Positions 36,221 to 45,884 of a stretch of DNA of 64,000 nucleotides are shown in pieces (position 1 is the stretch's first letter; the number at the start of each line of letters is the position of its first letter). The notes below the pieces were generated by a model. The model was not told the origin of the DNA, ran no database searches, and saw nothing but the letters and a program-made list of their open reading frames with translations. The DNA comes from Methanobacteriota archaeon (GTDB lineage Archaea > Thermoplasmatota > Poseidoniia > Poseidoniales > Thalassarchaeaceae). A program made the position numbers and the translations under genes. The stretch lies in the NCBI GenBank assembly GCA_011523055.1, contig WTHQ01000039.1:1-64000 (forward strand), given 5' to 3'.

Positions 36221-38476
36221 ATGGTTGAGGCTTCGCATGCTGTCATAGGGGCATACGCTCTGTTGATTCTGGCCTATGCCTCAGCGTACATGCGCCAAAG
36301 ATACAACAAGAGGAGAGCGCTTGAGATTAAATCAGAACTTGAGACAATGTCATTTGCATTTACCGATATCCAAAGAGAATTAACATATGTTAATGATGGC
36401 TTAGATTCTGTTCTAGATAAGGAGGACCCTGTTCATGATAGGCTTGCGGCGCACTCAGCAATTGACTCGGCTGAGAGGATGCTCGATAGGCTTGAGGGGG
36501 AGGGCGCAAGTAGGCTGTGTGACGTAGTCTCACACCCTGCAGCGCTGCTTGCAGCAGCCTTGGAGAATGATGAGGCTGACCCAAAGGATTCTCTGATCGC
36601 AATGGGGAGCCTTACCAAAAGACTCAGTGCTATGTTGGACTCGATTGGTATCAGGCCTGACGATCTTTCTCTGAGTTCTTCGCAATTCGAGCGGCTCGGA
36701 TCCTTGTTTGAAGAGCATGACAGGCATAAACATGCTCGTGATGCCTATGAGGCATCTCTTCGACATGGACATAGGTTGGATTCGATGTCCGGACTCTTGA
36801 GAATCGTTAGAGCATTCGGTACCCGGAGTGAGTTGATTGAAACCCTGGAAGTGCACTTGAGCACTGATCCTGATGACATGGCGGCTCTCATCGAACAGCT
36901 TTCTCTACTGCCGGAGAGCGACTCAAGATCTTCTCGGAATCGACGCAGATTAGACTCATTAGATTGGGACGGAGAAATGGAAGTTGAGGTTGTTGGCTCG
37001 ATTCGCAACCTAAGATCAAGAGCGATGGGCCCGGATATCGTTGAGATGTCGCCTGAGGTCAAGGTCAAACGGGCTCGTCATAAGATATCCTCGGGGAAGT
37101 TAGATGAGGGACTCGAGTTATTGGATGGGTTGGCTCTGGAGGATAGGAATTCAGACGAGGTCCTTCTACTCAGGGCTGATGCCGCACAGCAGAAGGGGCA
37201 GTACGAGTTGGCTCTAAAGCTGATTAGGGACTCGAAGTCTGTTTCCAAAGATGCAATTCTAATGGAGGTATCCTTGTTGGTGTCAATGGGCTTGGCTGAC
37301 CAAGCAATGACTTACCTCAACTCGCAGGTAAGTCTCCATGGGGGGGCTGCCCTTCACGAGGCTGCAATGAAGCTCGCGATTGCCCTAGGTGACCTGAATA
37401 ACGCCCGGAGAACACTAGGACAATCATCCGGAATAGAGCCGACTCTCGGATTACTTGAGGCAGAGGTCATGGTTCTGATGGAGGAAAGTAAGCTAGAGAA
37501 GGACGCTTCTGGGTTGGTGGTAGAGGAGCGGATCGATCGTTTGAGAGAGTGCAGTTCGGATATGAAGAGCTTGGACAGAGAAGATCACCGAGGCTGGCTA
37601 TCATCGTCCTATTGGAATAGGCTGACAGGAGAGTTGGAAGAGGCCTTGACTTGTGTAATTCGGGCTAGGAGAATTGCTGAGAGAGATCCTGTAGTATTGC
37701 TGGAGGAAGCGCGTGTCAGAATCGAGATCATGGATTTCGATGAGGCTAGGTCGATTCTCAGAGAATGTGACAAGCTTCGCGCAGACAAGGTCGACTTGAA
37801 TTTCCTGAATGGGCTAGCATTCGCCAGAGAGGGTCGAATTGAAGAAGCAGAGAAGCGATTTTTGAACGTCTTGGAGCTTGACCCAGATCACGTCTCCAGT
37901 CGTTTGAACCTGTCAATGTTATATCTTCTACAGGACAAGTATGACTTGGCGATCCAGCAATCTTTGAGGGTGATGGAAACCCGCCCCAACAACCCCACTG
38001 CAATAAAACACAGTGGCAAGGCCATGATAGGCCTATCAATGTGGGATGAGGCTATAGATATGCTTGAGAGGGCTCTGTGCTTACAAAAAAATGATGTCGA
38101 AACCATGGCCATTCTGGCATCCTGCCTCTTGAGGACCGGGAGGGGTGAACAAGCTGAGTCACTCCTAAACGAGGCTATCAGAATAGATTCGATTTCAAGT
38201 GAACCCTGGGCATGCAGGGCTAAGTTGTACATCGAGTTCAGTCGAATCGAGGAGGCCATATCTGACCTGGAAAAGGCATTGGAATGTGATCCTAAGAGAA
38301 GTGACGTGTTAATGATGCTTGCAGAATTGGAGGAGCGAACAGGGGACTTCAGAGCCGCATCCCGAAGATGGCGTCAAGTCTTGGATATTGATCCTGGTGA
38401 CCAGCATGCTAGATCTCGACTGCGGTTGATGAAGTCCATGGCGGGCATATCGACAGAAAGGGTTCATGTCAGGTGA
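36221..38476 (+). CDS. TPR-repeat protein with N-terminal TM segment
   Basis: N-terminal hydrophobic VIGAYALLILAYASAY; TPR units such as AFAREGRIEEAEKRFLNVLELDPDHVSSRLNLSMLYLLQDKYDLAIQQSLRVMETRPNN. Confidence 0.85.
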   Translation: MVEASHAVIGAYALLILAYASAYMRQRYNKRRALEIKSELETMSFAFTDIQRELTYVNDGLDSVLDKEDPVHDRLAAHSAIDSAERMLDRLEGEGASRLCDVVSHPAALLAAALENDEADPKDSLIAMGSLTKRLSAMLDSIGIRPDDLSLSSSQFERLGSLFEEHDRHKHARDAYEASLRHGHRLDSMSGLLRIVRAFGTRSELIETLEVHLSTDPDDMAALIEQLSLLPESDSRSSRNRRRLDSLDWDGEMEVEVVGSIRNLRSRAMGPDIVEMSPEVKVKRARHKISSGKLDEGLELLDGLALEDRNSDEVLLLRADAAQQKGQYELALKLIRDSKSVSKDAILMEVSLLVSMGLADQAMTYLNSQVSLHGGAALHEAAMKLAIALGDLNNARRTLGQSSGIEPTLGLLEAEVMVLMEESKLEKDASGLVVEERIDRLRECSSDMKSLDREDHRGWLSSSYWNRLTGELEEALTCVIRARRIAERDPVVLLEEARVRIEIMDFDEARSILRECDKLRADKVDLNFLNGLAFAREGRIEEAEKRFLNVLELDPDHVSSRLNLSMLYLLQDKYDLAIQQSLRVMETRPNNPTAIKHSGKAMIGLSMWDEAIDMLERALCLQKNDVETMAILASCLLRTGRGEQAESLLNEAIRIDSISSEPWACRAKLYIEFSRIEEAISDLEKALECDPKRSDVLMMLAELEERTGDFRAASRRWRQVLDIDPGDQHARSRLRLMKSMAGISTERVHVR

Positions 38477-38491
38477 TGGCTTCGGGTAATC

Positions 38492-39046
38492 ATGCGAACA
38501 GTCAATGGTATTGAACCGGGCAATAAGGCTCCGTCATTCAACTTGCCGAATGCTAATGAAGAGCATGGTGATTCTCAAGTAAGCCTGACCGAAGCCATTG
38601 GAGAAAAGGGGGGGATTGTTATGTTCACCTGCAATCACTGCCCATATGTTGTAGCATCAGAGAGCAGGATAGAGGCCATGGCAACAATGGCGAGGGAGCT
38701 TGGATTTGGATTCGTGGGGATCAACTCAAACGACCCCGTAAGGTACACATCGGATGACTGGGAGCACATGGTAGAAAGGGCCTCCAAGGGCATGTCTTAC
38801 CCATATCTTCATGATTCCACTCAAGAGGTAGCCATAGCCTATGGAGCTGAGCGGACCCCGGAGTTCTATCTGATTTCAGGGGATCTGGACGTATTATATC
38901 GCGGCCGTCTCGATGATTCCCCCAGAGATCCGTCCAATGTCACGACCTCGGACCTAGAAGTTGCGTTGAGTCAATACGTCGCAGGGGAGAGGATTAAGAT
39001 TCCAAGAACTGAAAGCATTGGATGCTCAGTCAAGTGGATAGAGTGA
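38492..39046 (+). CDS. Thioredoxin-fold/AhpC-TSA family protein
   Basis: GNKAPSFNLPNANEEH...GGIVMFTCNHCPYVVASESRIEAMA; RTPEFYLISGDLDVLYRGRLDDSPR. Confidence 0.8.
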   Translation: MRTVNGIEPGNKAPSFNLPNANEEHGDSQVSLTEAIGEKGGIVMFTCNHCPYVVASESRIEAMATMARELGFGFVGINSNDPVRYTSDDWEHMVERASKGMSYPYLHDSTQEVAIAYGAERTPEFYLISGDLDVLYRGRLDDSPRDPSNVTTSDLEVALSQYVAGERIKIPRTESIGCSVKWIE

Positions 39047-39089
39047 CAGTCCTGAGTCGATTTGGTGAATTAATTTCAGCAACAACATT

Positions 39090-39512
39090 TCAGTATTGCT
39101 CCAAGACGAGTTCTGTCCTTGTTGAAATTATGCTTCCGGGGGCACTTAACCAAATTCTATCCAAGAGTTCACGGAGAGCGACTGTGTCATCGACATGGGC
39201 CAATACTATCAAGTCTGCATCTCCGCTGATCTCGTAAACTGACTCAATCCCATCCCAGGAAGCGTACTCACCTGCCAAGGTTCCAATCTCGATGCCAGGA
39301 CCGACGCTCAGTCGAACCAATGCGGATAGTCCAATTCCGGTCTCCCTGATTGTGTAGCCTCTGATTATTCCAGCGTCCTCTAACCTTCTCATTCTTGCCC
39401 TTACAGTCCTCTCAGTTACACCGGTCATTGTCGCAATCTGGACAAAAGACGATCTCCCTTGATCTCTCAATACGGAGAGTATGGCTCTGTCAAGTGAGTC
39501 AACCTTGGTCAT
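39090..39512 (-). CDS. Lrp/AsnC family transcriptional regulator
   Basis: MTKVDSLDRAILSVLRDQGRSSFVQIATMTGVTERTVRARMRRLEDAGIIRGYTI plus RAM-like C-terminus. Confidence 0.92.
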   Translation of the reverse strand: MTKVDSLDRAILSVLRDQGRSSFVQIATMTGVTERTVRARMRRLEDAGIIRGYTIRETGIGLSALVRLSVGPGIEIGTLAGEYASWDGIESVYEISGDADLIVLAHVDDTVALRELLDRIWLSAPGSIISTRTELVLEQY

Positions 39513-39552
39513 GATATTGACTTAATACGTTCTCTTTTTATTATATTGTTTC

Positions 39553-39571
39553 ATTATTATGTAATAATAAT
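39553..39571. promoter_or_regulatory. Perfect 8-bp inverted repeat ATTATTAT-gta-ATAATAAT in an AT-rich divergent intergenic region; candidate Lrp/AsnC operator
   Basis: Direct reading; lies between the Lrp/AsnC start (39512, minus) and the plus-strand ORF at 39634. Confidence 0.5.
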
Positions 39572-39633
39572 TAAAATTATAGATGTTTTATGATGTTTTT
39601 TTTTACCTTATTCGACTGGTTGGCTTCATATGA

Positions 39634-40089
39634 GTGCGTGAACATGAGTTCCCGATGCGAGGCGTCGATGGATCCAGTCAGGGTAAAATCCAAGAGTATC
39701 TTGACGATTTATCGAATTTGCAGCTCTCAAGGGAGGAGTTTGATTGGTACAACATAGACGTCGCTTCCATGCTTAGCCACATTCAACTCCTGGGACATGA
39801 GATCAATGAGTCTGATGGCTCTTCCTTACTATTCTTGGAGAAGAGTGCCATTCTATGTTCCCCAGAAGAATCTGCGATACACCATTTTCCCAAGAATATG
39901 CTCCATTGTTTCGTCGATGATTTCCGTAGGCTAGGCTCACAGGACGATGGGATTCTCTTCAAGGCCGAATTGTTCTCAATCTCTCCCTCTCAAGAACAAC
40001 TTTGCTGGGAAAGGTGCTGTCGATCAGAGTTGGAGGTTCCTTCGCTCCAGTCCGCAGTTTCAAAATGGCTTTGGTGGTTGAACTCCTAA
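39634..40089 (+). CDS. Hypothetical protein; N-terminal stretch weakly resembles GatC
   Basis: YLDDLSNLQLSREEFDWYNIDVASMLSHIQLLGHEINESD resembles a GatC-like helix pattern; no further support. Confidence 0.4.
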   Translation: MREHEFPMRGVDGSSQGKIQEYLDDLSNLQLSREEFDWYNIDVASMLSHIQLLGHEINESDGSSLLFLEKSAILCSPEESAIHHFPKNMLHCFVDDFRRLGSQDDGILFKAELFSISPSQEQLCWERCCRSELEVPSLQSAVSKWLWWLNS

Positions 40090-40130
40090 TTCTCGGGAAA
40101 CTTGACAGGTCGCGCCCTTTACAAGGCTTC

Positions 40131-41384
40131 ATGGGAAGTAGGATCACTGACCTCCATGCTCGTATGATACTCGATTCAAGAGGGCGTCCGACAGTTGAGG
40201 TTGATTGCTTCGTGGAGGGGGCTTTCTCAGCGAGAGCTTCAGTTCCTTCCGGTGCGAGCACAGGGTCGCATGAAGCAATGGAGATTAGGGATGGGGGGCC
40301 CATGTGGATGGGGTCAGGTGTTGAAAAATCCGTAGAGAATGTGAATACAATCCTCAAGGGCGAACTTGTGGGAATGAGTGTGCATGATCAGGCACTCATC
40401 GACGAGAGGTTGTTATCAATAGATGGTACATCGAACAAAAGTCGACTCGGAGCCAACTCGACCTTAGGTTGCTCACTGGCGATTCTTAAGGCATCAGCCA
40501 ATGAAAAAGGGCTTCCGTTGTGGAAGTCGATCCCAGGGGATTGGGCGAACGCGACAATGCCTGTCCCTCTGATGAACATTCTGAATGGCGGGGCTCATGC
40601 GGCCACGGATGTCGACGTACAGGAATTCATGGTAGTCCCATATGGATTTCCAGACTTCAAAACCGCTCTCAGAGCAGGAGCCGAAACATATCACTGGCTG
40701 AAGATAGCTCTGAAGGAGAGGGGCTTGCTATCCGGTATCGGCGATGAAGGAGGGTTTGCTCCGGCCCTGGAAAAAAATGTGCACGGATTGGAGTTATTGG
40801 TCGAGGCGATTGAAAAGGCCGGTTATTCAATTTCAAATCAGATCGGGATAGCCCTGGATGTTGCCGCCACAGAATTCTTCCGCTCAGACAAATATCTATT
40901 CGACGGAAGAGAAATTGCAGGTGAGGAGCTTTCATCGATATACTCTTCCTGGATTGAGAAATTTCCGATAGTGTCCATTGAAGATCCCTTCTCGGAGGAC
41001 GATTGGGATTCATGGATATCCTTCACTGACAAAGGCCATGACGTGCTTGTTATTGGCGATGATCTCTATGTTACGAACAAAGTTAGGTTGAATCGGGGTA
41101 TCTCTGATCGAGCATCCAACTCAATATTGATCAAGCCGAATCAAATTGGCACCGTCACCGAGACTCTAGAGGTGATGCAGGTTGCGAAGGAGGCTGGTTT
41201 TGATTGCATCATATCCCATAGATCCGGGGAGACCTCAGACAGCTCTATCTCTGATCTGGCAACAGGAACTGGTTGTGGTTGGATAAAGACGGGCGCTCCG
41301 GCTAGATCCGATAGGACCTCCAAATACAATCAATTGCTCAGGATCAATGAACATGGACTCCGATACTCAGGCCTGGATCATTGA
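40131..41384 (+). CDS. eno: Enolase
   Basis: ITDLHARMILDSRGRPTVEVDCFVEGAFSARASVPSGASTGSHEAMEIRDG; GDEGGFAPAL; SIEDPFSEDDW; IISHRSGETSD. ORF track extends upstream to 40002. Confidence 0.96.
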   Translation: MGSRITDLHARMILDSRGRPTVEVDCFVEGAFSARASVPSGASTGSHEAMEIRDGGPMWMGSGVEKSVENVNTILKGELVGMSVHDQALIDERLLSIDGTSNKSRLGANSTLGCSLAILKASANEKGLPLWKSIPGDWANATMPVPLMNILNGGAHAATDVDVQEFMVVPYGFPDFKTALRAGAETYHWLKIALKERGLLSGIGDEGGFAPALEKNVHGLELLVEAIEKAGYSISNQIGIALDVAATEFFRSDKYLFDGREIAGEELSSIYSSWIEKFPIVSIEDPFSEDDWDSWISFTDKGHDVLVIGDDLYVTNKVRLNRGISDRASNSILIKPNQIGTVTETLEVMQVAKEAGFDCIISHRSGETSDSSISDLATGTGCGWIKTGAPARSDRTSKYNQLLRINEHGLRYSGLDH

Positions 41385-42353
41385 TCAGCTTTCGACCAAT
41401 GACTGAAGAATCAGAGGCAGGACTATTGTAGCATCAGACTCAATGACGAATCTTGGCGTATCTATACTGATCTTACCCCAACTGATTTTCTCATTTGGAG
41501 GAGCCCCTGAATAGCCCCCGTATGACGGCTTGGATTCTGAAATCTGTGCGAACCAGGACCACAGTGGTACATTTATTCCAACATCTTGCCTAAGCATTGG
41601 GACCACGCACATCGGAAAATCACCTGCGATTCCTCCGCCTACCTGTAGGAGTCCCGTGGGAGAGTCGTCCTCTCTATACCAATCAGCTAGTTCTTGCATT
41701 GAATGAAGTCCACTCAACACGATATCTTGTGATGAGATTGATAGATCGATCACTCGGGCAACTAGAATATTGCCCAGCGTAGAGTCCTCCCATCCAGGAG
41801 TAAAGATTGGAAGATTGGCGTCTGCAGCGGCCATTAGCCAGGAATCCCTGGGATCCCCGTCGAGCTCTATGTCGCCATGCATCAATAGATCGTAGATGTA
41901 CTCGTGGGGGAATCTCCTGTCTCCTGCAGCCTCCGCATCTTTCCATAGGGGGAATATTTTCTCCTCCACGTATCTTATCGCTCTCTCTTCTGGTATTCCG
42001 ACGTCCGTGACACGATTCAGCCCTCGATCATGGAGATCGAGATCATCATGGGGCCCCAGCTCTCTCCAATTTGTTATCTTCTCGTAATCTGAGTATGCAA
42101 CTAGATTGAACAGGTCCTCCTCTAAATTGGCGCCTGTACAGCATATTGCATGTATTTTCTGGGCTCTGATAGCTGGTGCGAGGGTCTTTCCAATCTCCGC
42201 CGTGGACATAGCCCCAGCGAGGGTTATCATCAAACGGCCACCATTATCCAAGAATTTACTAAGTGAGTCTATGCACCTCGATAGCTCTCCGGCATTGAAG
42301 TGATTGTAGTTCCGTGCTATGAATTCCCTCATTGGAATAGGCTCTCTTCTCAA
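41385..42353 (-). CDS. Deoxyhypusine synthase family protein
   Basis: ITLAGAMSTAEIGKTLAP; CCTGANLEEDLFNLVAY; C-terminal SGAPPNEKISWGKI containing the catalytic-type WGK(I). Confidence 0.85.
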   Translation of the reverse strand: MRREPIPMREFIARNYNHFNAGELSRCIDSLSKFLDNGGRLMITLAGAMSTAEIGKTLAPAIRAQKIHAICCTGANLEEDLFNLVAYSDYEKITNWRELGPHDDLDLHDRGLNRVTDVGIPEERAIRYVEEKIFPLWKDAEAAGDRRFPHEYIYDLLMHGDIELDGDPRDSWLMAAADANLPIFTPGWEDSTLGNILVARVIDLSISSQDIVLSGLHSMQELADWYREDDSPTGLLQVGGGIAGDFPMCVVPMLRQDVGINVPLWSWFAQISESKPSYGGYSGAPPNEKISWGKISIDTPRFVIESDATIVLPLILQSLVES

Positions 42354-42751
42354 GTGATCACAGCTCCATCGATGTCGTTGTGAAGGAACCTCGGGACTGT
42401 GTCCCTGCGCATTTGTTGGAGACCTGGCATCTTTGTTCTCAGATTTTCGACAATGTAGTCAGCAATTATGTCGGGATTTCCAACACCACATGTAAATGCA
42501 TCAAATGCCAACCAACCCTGGTTATAATAGCAATGTGCTGTGATGTGGGACTCGTCCAAAAGAACCACAGCAGCGAATCCTGGTGGTGATTTGTGACCAT
42601 CAAATTCCTCAACATGAGAAAAAACAGGCCGTATGTTGGCAAGCTCAGTGGATTGAATCATGATCTCCAGCATTTCTTTCCCGTCATTTGATCCATCATA
42701 TTGGTATCCGATGTAGTCGACATATACGTGTTTTCCGTGGGCATTGACCAT
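42350..42751 (-). CDS. speD: S-adenosylmethionine decarboxylase proenzyme (SpeD type)
   Basis: LLDESHITAHCYYNQGWLAFDAFTCG: pyruvoyl-forming ESH motif and Cys. Confidence 0.88.
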   Translation of the reverse strand: MVNAHGKHVYVDYIGYQYDGSNDGKEMLEIMIQSTELANIRPVFSHVEEFDGHKSPPGFAAVVLLDESHITAHCYYNQGWLAFDAFTCGVGNPDIIADYIVENLRTKMPGLQQMRRDTVPRFLHNDIDGAVIT

Positions 42752-42877
42752 TCAATCGACTCCAAAATCGGGCCCCTAAGCGTTGAATTTTGTTTATGAA
42801 CCATTCTAATCTCGAGTAATTATTGAGACACGAATTGTTGACGAGGATTGAATGTCTGAATTACCCCTTTTTGTTGA

Positions 42878-44035
42878 TCACAAGAGCCACGATTTCAATC
42901 TCCTAATTCCTTCGATAATGTCCTCCTCAGATGCGGCATAAGATACTCGAATGAAGCCCTCCCCCCCTGTGATAAGAGAAGCCGGAATAAGTTGCACTCC
43001 AGCCTCCATTGCCCCCTCTGCAAACTCGACATCCGATAACCCTGTTTCAGTTACGTCAATGAACAAGTAAAATGCTCCCTCAGGATTCACAATTCTCAAG
43101 CCAGGTATATCGCCGAGCCCTCGTAGCATCAAGTCTCTTCTATGCCTGTAAGCATCAGAAAATCGCTCCACGTGATCATCACAATCGAGTGCAACCCTAG
43201 CTGCTTCCATCATAAATGTAGGAATGTGGGATGCCGAGTTCGCCTGGCATTTAACAGCCGCTCGGACTATAGGGTCCGGACCAGTGAGGAAACCTATCCT
43301 CATGCCAGTCATTGCCCATGTTTTTGACCATCCGCTTACAACAATAGTACGGCCCTCCCCTCCATCCACGGTTGCTGGCGAAACGTGTTCAGTGCCATTC
43401 CAGATGAGCCTAGAATAAATCTCATCAGAAATTATCCAAAGATCATGTTGAATTGCGATTGAGACAATTTCCTCGATCTCCTCACGGGTATAAACGGCGC
43501 CTGTCGGGTTGCACGGAGAGTTGACCATGATCACACGTGTACGATCCGTAATCGAGGATCGAAGGGCATCCATGTCTGGATGAAAATTCGTTCGATTAAC
43601 TGGGACATTGACTGGAATGCCCCCAATAATGGAGATCATTGGTTCGTATGACGCCCAGGCAGGGGAGAGTAAGATTGCTTCGTCACCCGGATTGAGAGTT
43701 GACATATACGAATACAGGAGGGCTTGTTTGGCACCTGGTGTAATCAGGACATTCTCCGATTTGGCCTTTATTTTGCTAGTTTTCAAAAGATGATTAGCAA
43801 CTGCTTCGCATAGTTTCGGCGACCCTTGGCCCCGTGTATATTTCGTCTTCCCTGCCATCAACTCTGAAACCGCCGTGGAAATCACTGGTTCGGGAGTCGG
43901 GAACCCTGGTTCACCCACGGTCCATCTGATCACACCATCCGGAGGTGGTTGGAGGTAGGGGGCAAATCCGACTCCGAGGTTGTCAAATCTGTTTGCGACT
44001 GCCGGCATGTTTGCTTGCTTTGGCTTGGCGTCCAT
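42878..44035 (-). CDS. Class I/II pyridoxal phosphate aminotransferase (aspartate aminotransferase-like)
   Basis: VNSPCNPTGAVY; ISDEIYSRLIW; VVSGWSKTWAMTGMRIGFL. Confidence 0.92.
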   Translation of the reverse strand: MDAKPKQANMPAVANRFDNLGVGFAPYLQPPPDGVIRWTVGEPGFPTPEPVISTAVSELMAGKTKYTRGQGSPKLCEAVANHLLKTSKIKAKSENVLITPGAKQALLYSYMSTLNPGDEAILLSPAWASYEPMISIIGGIPVNVPVNRTNFHPDMDALRSSITDRTRVIMVNSPCNPTGAVYTREEIEEIVSIAIQHDLWIISDEIYSRLIWNGTEHVSPATVDGGEGRTIVVSGWSKTWAMTGMRIGFLTGPDPIVRAAVKCQANSASHIPTFMMEAARVALDCDDHVERFSDAYRHRRDLMLRGLGDIPGLRIVNPEGAFYLFIDVTETGLSDVEFAEGAMEAGVQLIPASLITGGEGFIRVSYAASEEDIIEGIRRLKSWLL

Positions 44036-44109
44036 GAAGGTATTCTAGGATATTATCAAAATCATGACTCGGGAAGCGTTGAAATCGAAATGTTGGGTGG
44101 GAGGTACAA

Positions 44110-44183
44110 GCACGAGTGGCAGAGTAGCTATGCAACGGACTGCAGATCCGTGTACCCGGGTGCAAATCCCGGCTCGTGCTCCA
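44110..44183 (+). tRNA. tRNA-Cys (GCA), CCA apparently encoded
   Basis: Acceptor GCACGAG/CTCGTGC, U73, CCA; anticodon arm ACGGA-CTGCAGA-TCCGT; T arm CCGGG-TGCAAAT-CCCGG. Confidence 0.9.
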
Positions 44184-44227
44184 CAATGACCCCAAGGTTT
44201 GCATTTAGAGCTGCACTATTATTGGGA

Positions 44228-44647
44228 TCATATTCTAGCATAGGTTGCCTGAGCCACTGCCACCTTCCTACCTTGTTCATCCAGAAGATCTGCCTCGGCT
44301 ACACACAGTCGATTACCGATTTTTATGACCCTGGCCTTACAGGTCGCATCTGTCAGGCAGGGCCTCAGAAATCTGATGTTGAAATCCGTGGTGGCCACCT
44401 GCTCATCCGCTCCGATGAGAGTTAGAATTGCCCAGCATGTAACGGAATCTGCGATTGTTCCCAATATTCCGCCGTGCATCGTTTTGTAGATGCCATCCCA
44501 CTTTTCTTCCCTTGGGACGATCGCGTCACACTCTCCATGATCCAGCCTCAAGATCTCGAGTCGAAGTGTGTCCATCATCGGAACACTATTCACCCTCGAC
44601 ATCATGTTTTTGATTTCTAAATCTTTCATTGTACTTGTTTCTACCAA
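44228..44647 (-). CDS. PaaI-type hotdog thioesterase
   Basis: MHGGILGTIADSVTCWAILTLIGADEQVATTDFNIRFLRPCLTD. Confidence 0.85.
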   Translation of the reverse strand: MVETSTMKDLEIKNMMSRVNSVPMMDTLRLEILRLDHGECDAIVPREEKWDGIYKTMHGGILGTIADSVTCWAILTLIGADEQVATTDFNIRFLRPCLTDATCKARVIKIGNRLCVAEADLLDEQGRKVAVAQATYARI

Positions 44648-44649
44648 AA

Positions 44650-45108
44650 TTAGGCCTCCTCGATTGTCTGTTGGTCAGGATTCCATTGAACTCTGTAATG
44701 CAGTCCAACTTCCTCAATCTCAAACAGATCTGATTGAATTGTGAAGCCTGACCTTTGGTACATTGAGATTGCCTTTATCCTTGCATTACACCATATGCCT
44801 GTATTCATCTCAGATGCAAAGTCTTGGAGTATTTTTACCAGATCGCTTCCAATTCCCTTCCCTCTGAAATCTGAGTCTACTGCCATGCCCCTAATCCTTA
44901 GTTTGGCTGATCCTTTTTGATCGAACTGAAGGGTCGAACAACCAACGAGCCTGTCACCGGAGAATGCTCCAAGGAACTTGGTCCGGGGATCATCATCCAC
45001 GCCAGGGTAATTTGCGGTTTCCCGTGGCCGTCCAACTCTTAGGACCCTATGTCGTAGGTCCAAATGTTCAGAATCCATTTTGTCCAGCCATCTGAAATCT
45101 ACCATCAT
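44650..45108 (-). CDS. GNAT family N-acetyltransferase
   Basis: LRIRGMAVDSDFRGKGIGSDLVKILQDFA. Confidence 0.88.
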   Translation of the reverse strand: MMVDFRWLDKMDSEHLDLRHRVLRVGRPRETANYPGVDDDPRTKFLGAFSGDRLVGCSTLQFDQKGSAKLRIRGMAVDSDFRGKGIGSDLVKILQDFASEMNTGIWCNARIKAISMYQRSGFTIQSDLFEIEEVGLHYRVQWNPDQQTIEEA

Positions 45109-45114
45109 GTCGGT

Positions 45115-45393
45115 TCACTCCGATTCATCGGTTTCAGACATCCGGATTATGGCCGATGTTAGGGCTATGGGTGCTCTATTTTCCCCCACCGTGTTCAGGA
45201 TCAGCCAACCTATGTTGAGCAGTATTGTGGCAATAGTCAATCCGCACGCGGCTCCAATCACAATATTACCCGCTGCATAAGCCTGCCCACCCGCTAAACT
45301 GGCGATTATAACCAACAAGAACCATGCTCGAGATGCCTCACTTGGCGTCCTGCGACCCTTATGATCATGCAGTGGTGCCAACAGGTCTCGCAT
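45115..45393 (-). CDS. Small hypothetical membrane protein
   Basis: 92-aa ORF with two hydrophobic segments. Confidence 0.5.
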   Translation of the reverse strand: MRDLLAPLHDHKGRRTPSEASRAWFLLVIIASLAGGQAYAAGNIVIGAACGLTIATILLNIGWLILNTVGENRAPIALTSAIIRMSETDESE

Positions 45394-45410
45394 AACTGCG
45401 GTTCCGAACA

Positions 45411-45884
45411 GTGACCTATGAATGTCCGTTAAGGCTCTTTGACCCGTATTCTCATCTAGTGAGACTACTACCGGACCCTATGGGCCTAACTGTGCCAGCA
45501 TGGGCTGCTCCCATTAGCATTGGCTCAATCATAACCATCGATGTTCTATTCATCGGTTGGGCTCCATCTGGTCCTTGGGAGGACCGTTCCTTTTCACTGG
45601 GTATTCTGGGTATTTTTGGCCTATTTTTGATCTATCTAGGATGGTTTAGATGGAAGTTCGGAGACACTGGGTTCGTACCCTGGATAAGCCTATGGAGCGA
45701 TGTTCCCCGTAGTGGGAGGTTGTTGTTGATGTCTGGTCTGATGACCATCTTGATAACCTGGTCTGTCATTGCTGATTCGGCTTTTCCACCTGCAGGTGGG
45801 CTCATTCTGAATCTGATTGGGTCTTTGCTCATGCTTCAAGGTGCATATGCTATTTTGACTACAAGTTGGCTCAGTGAGGCTTGA
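45411..45884 (+). CDS. Hypothetical membrane protein
   Basis: Multiple hydrophobic segments; GTG start at 45411, alternative ATG at 45480. Confidence 0.5.
   Translation: MTYECPLRLFDPYSHLVRLLPDPMGLTVPAWAAPISIGSIITIDVLFIGWAPSGPWEDRSFSLGILGIFGLFLIYLGWFRWKFGDTGFVPWISLWSDVPRSGRLLLMSGLMTILITWSVIADSAFPPAGGLILNLIGSLLMLQGAYAILTTSWLSEA

Noticed and set aside
39634-40089. Confident GatC assignment
   Set aside because: Only the N-terminal helix pattern resembles GatC; no gatA/gatB nearby.
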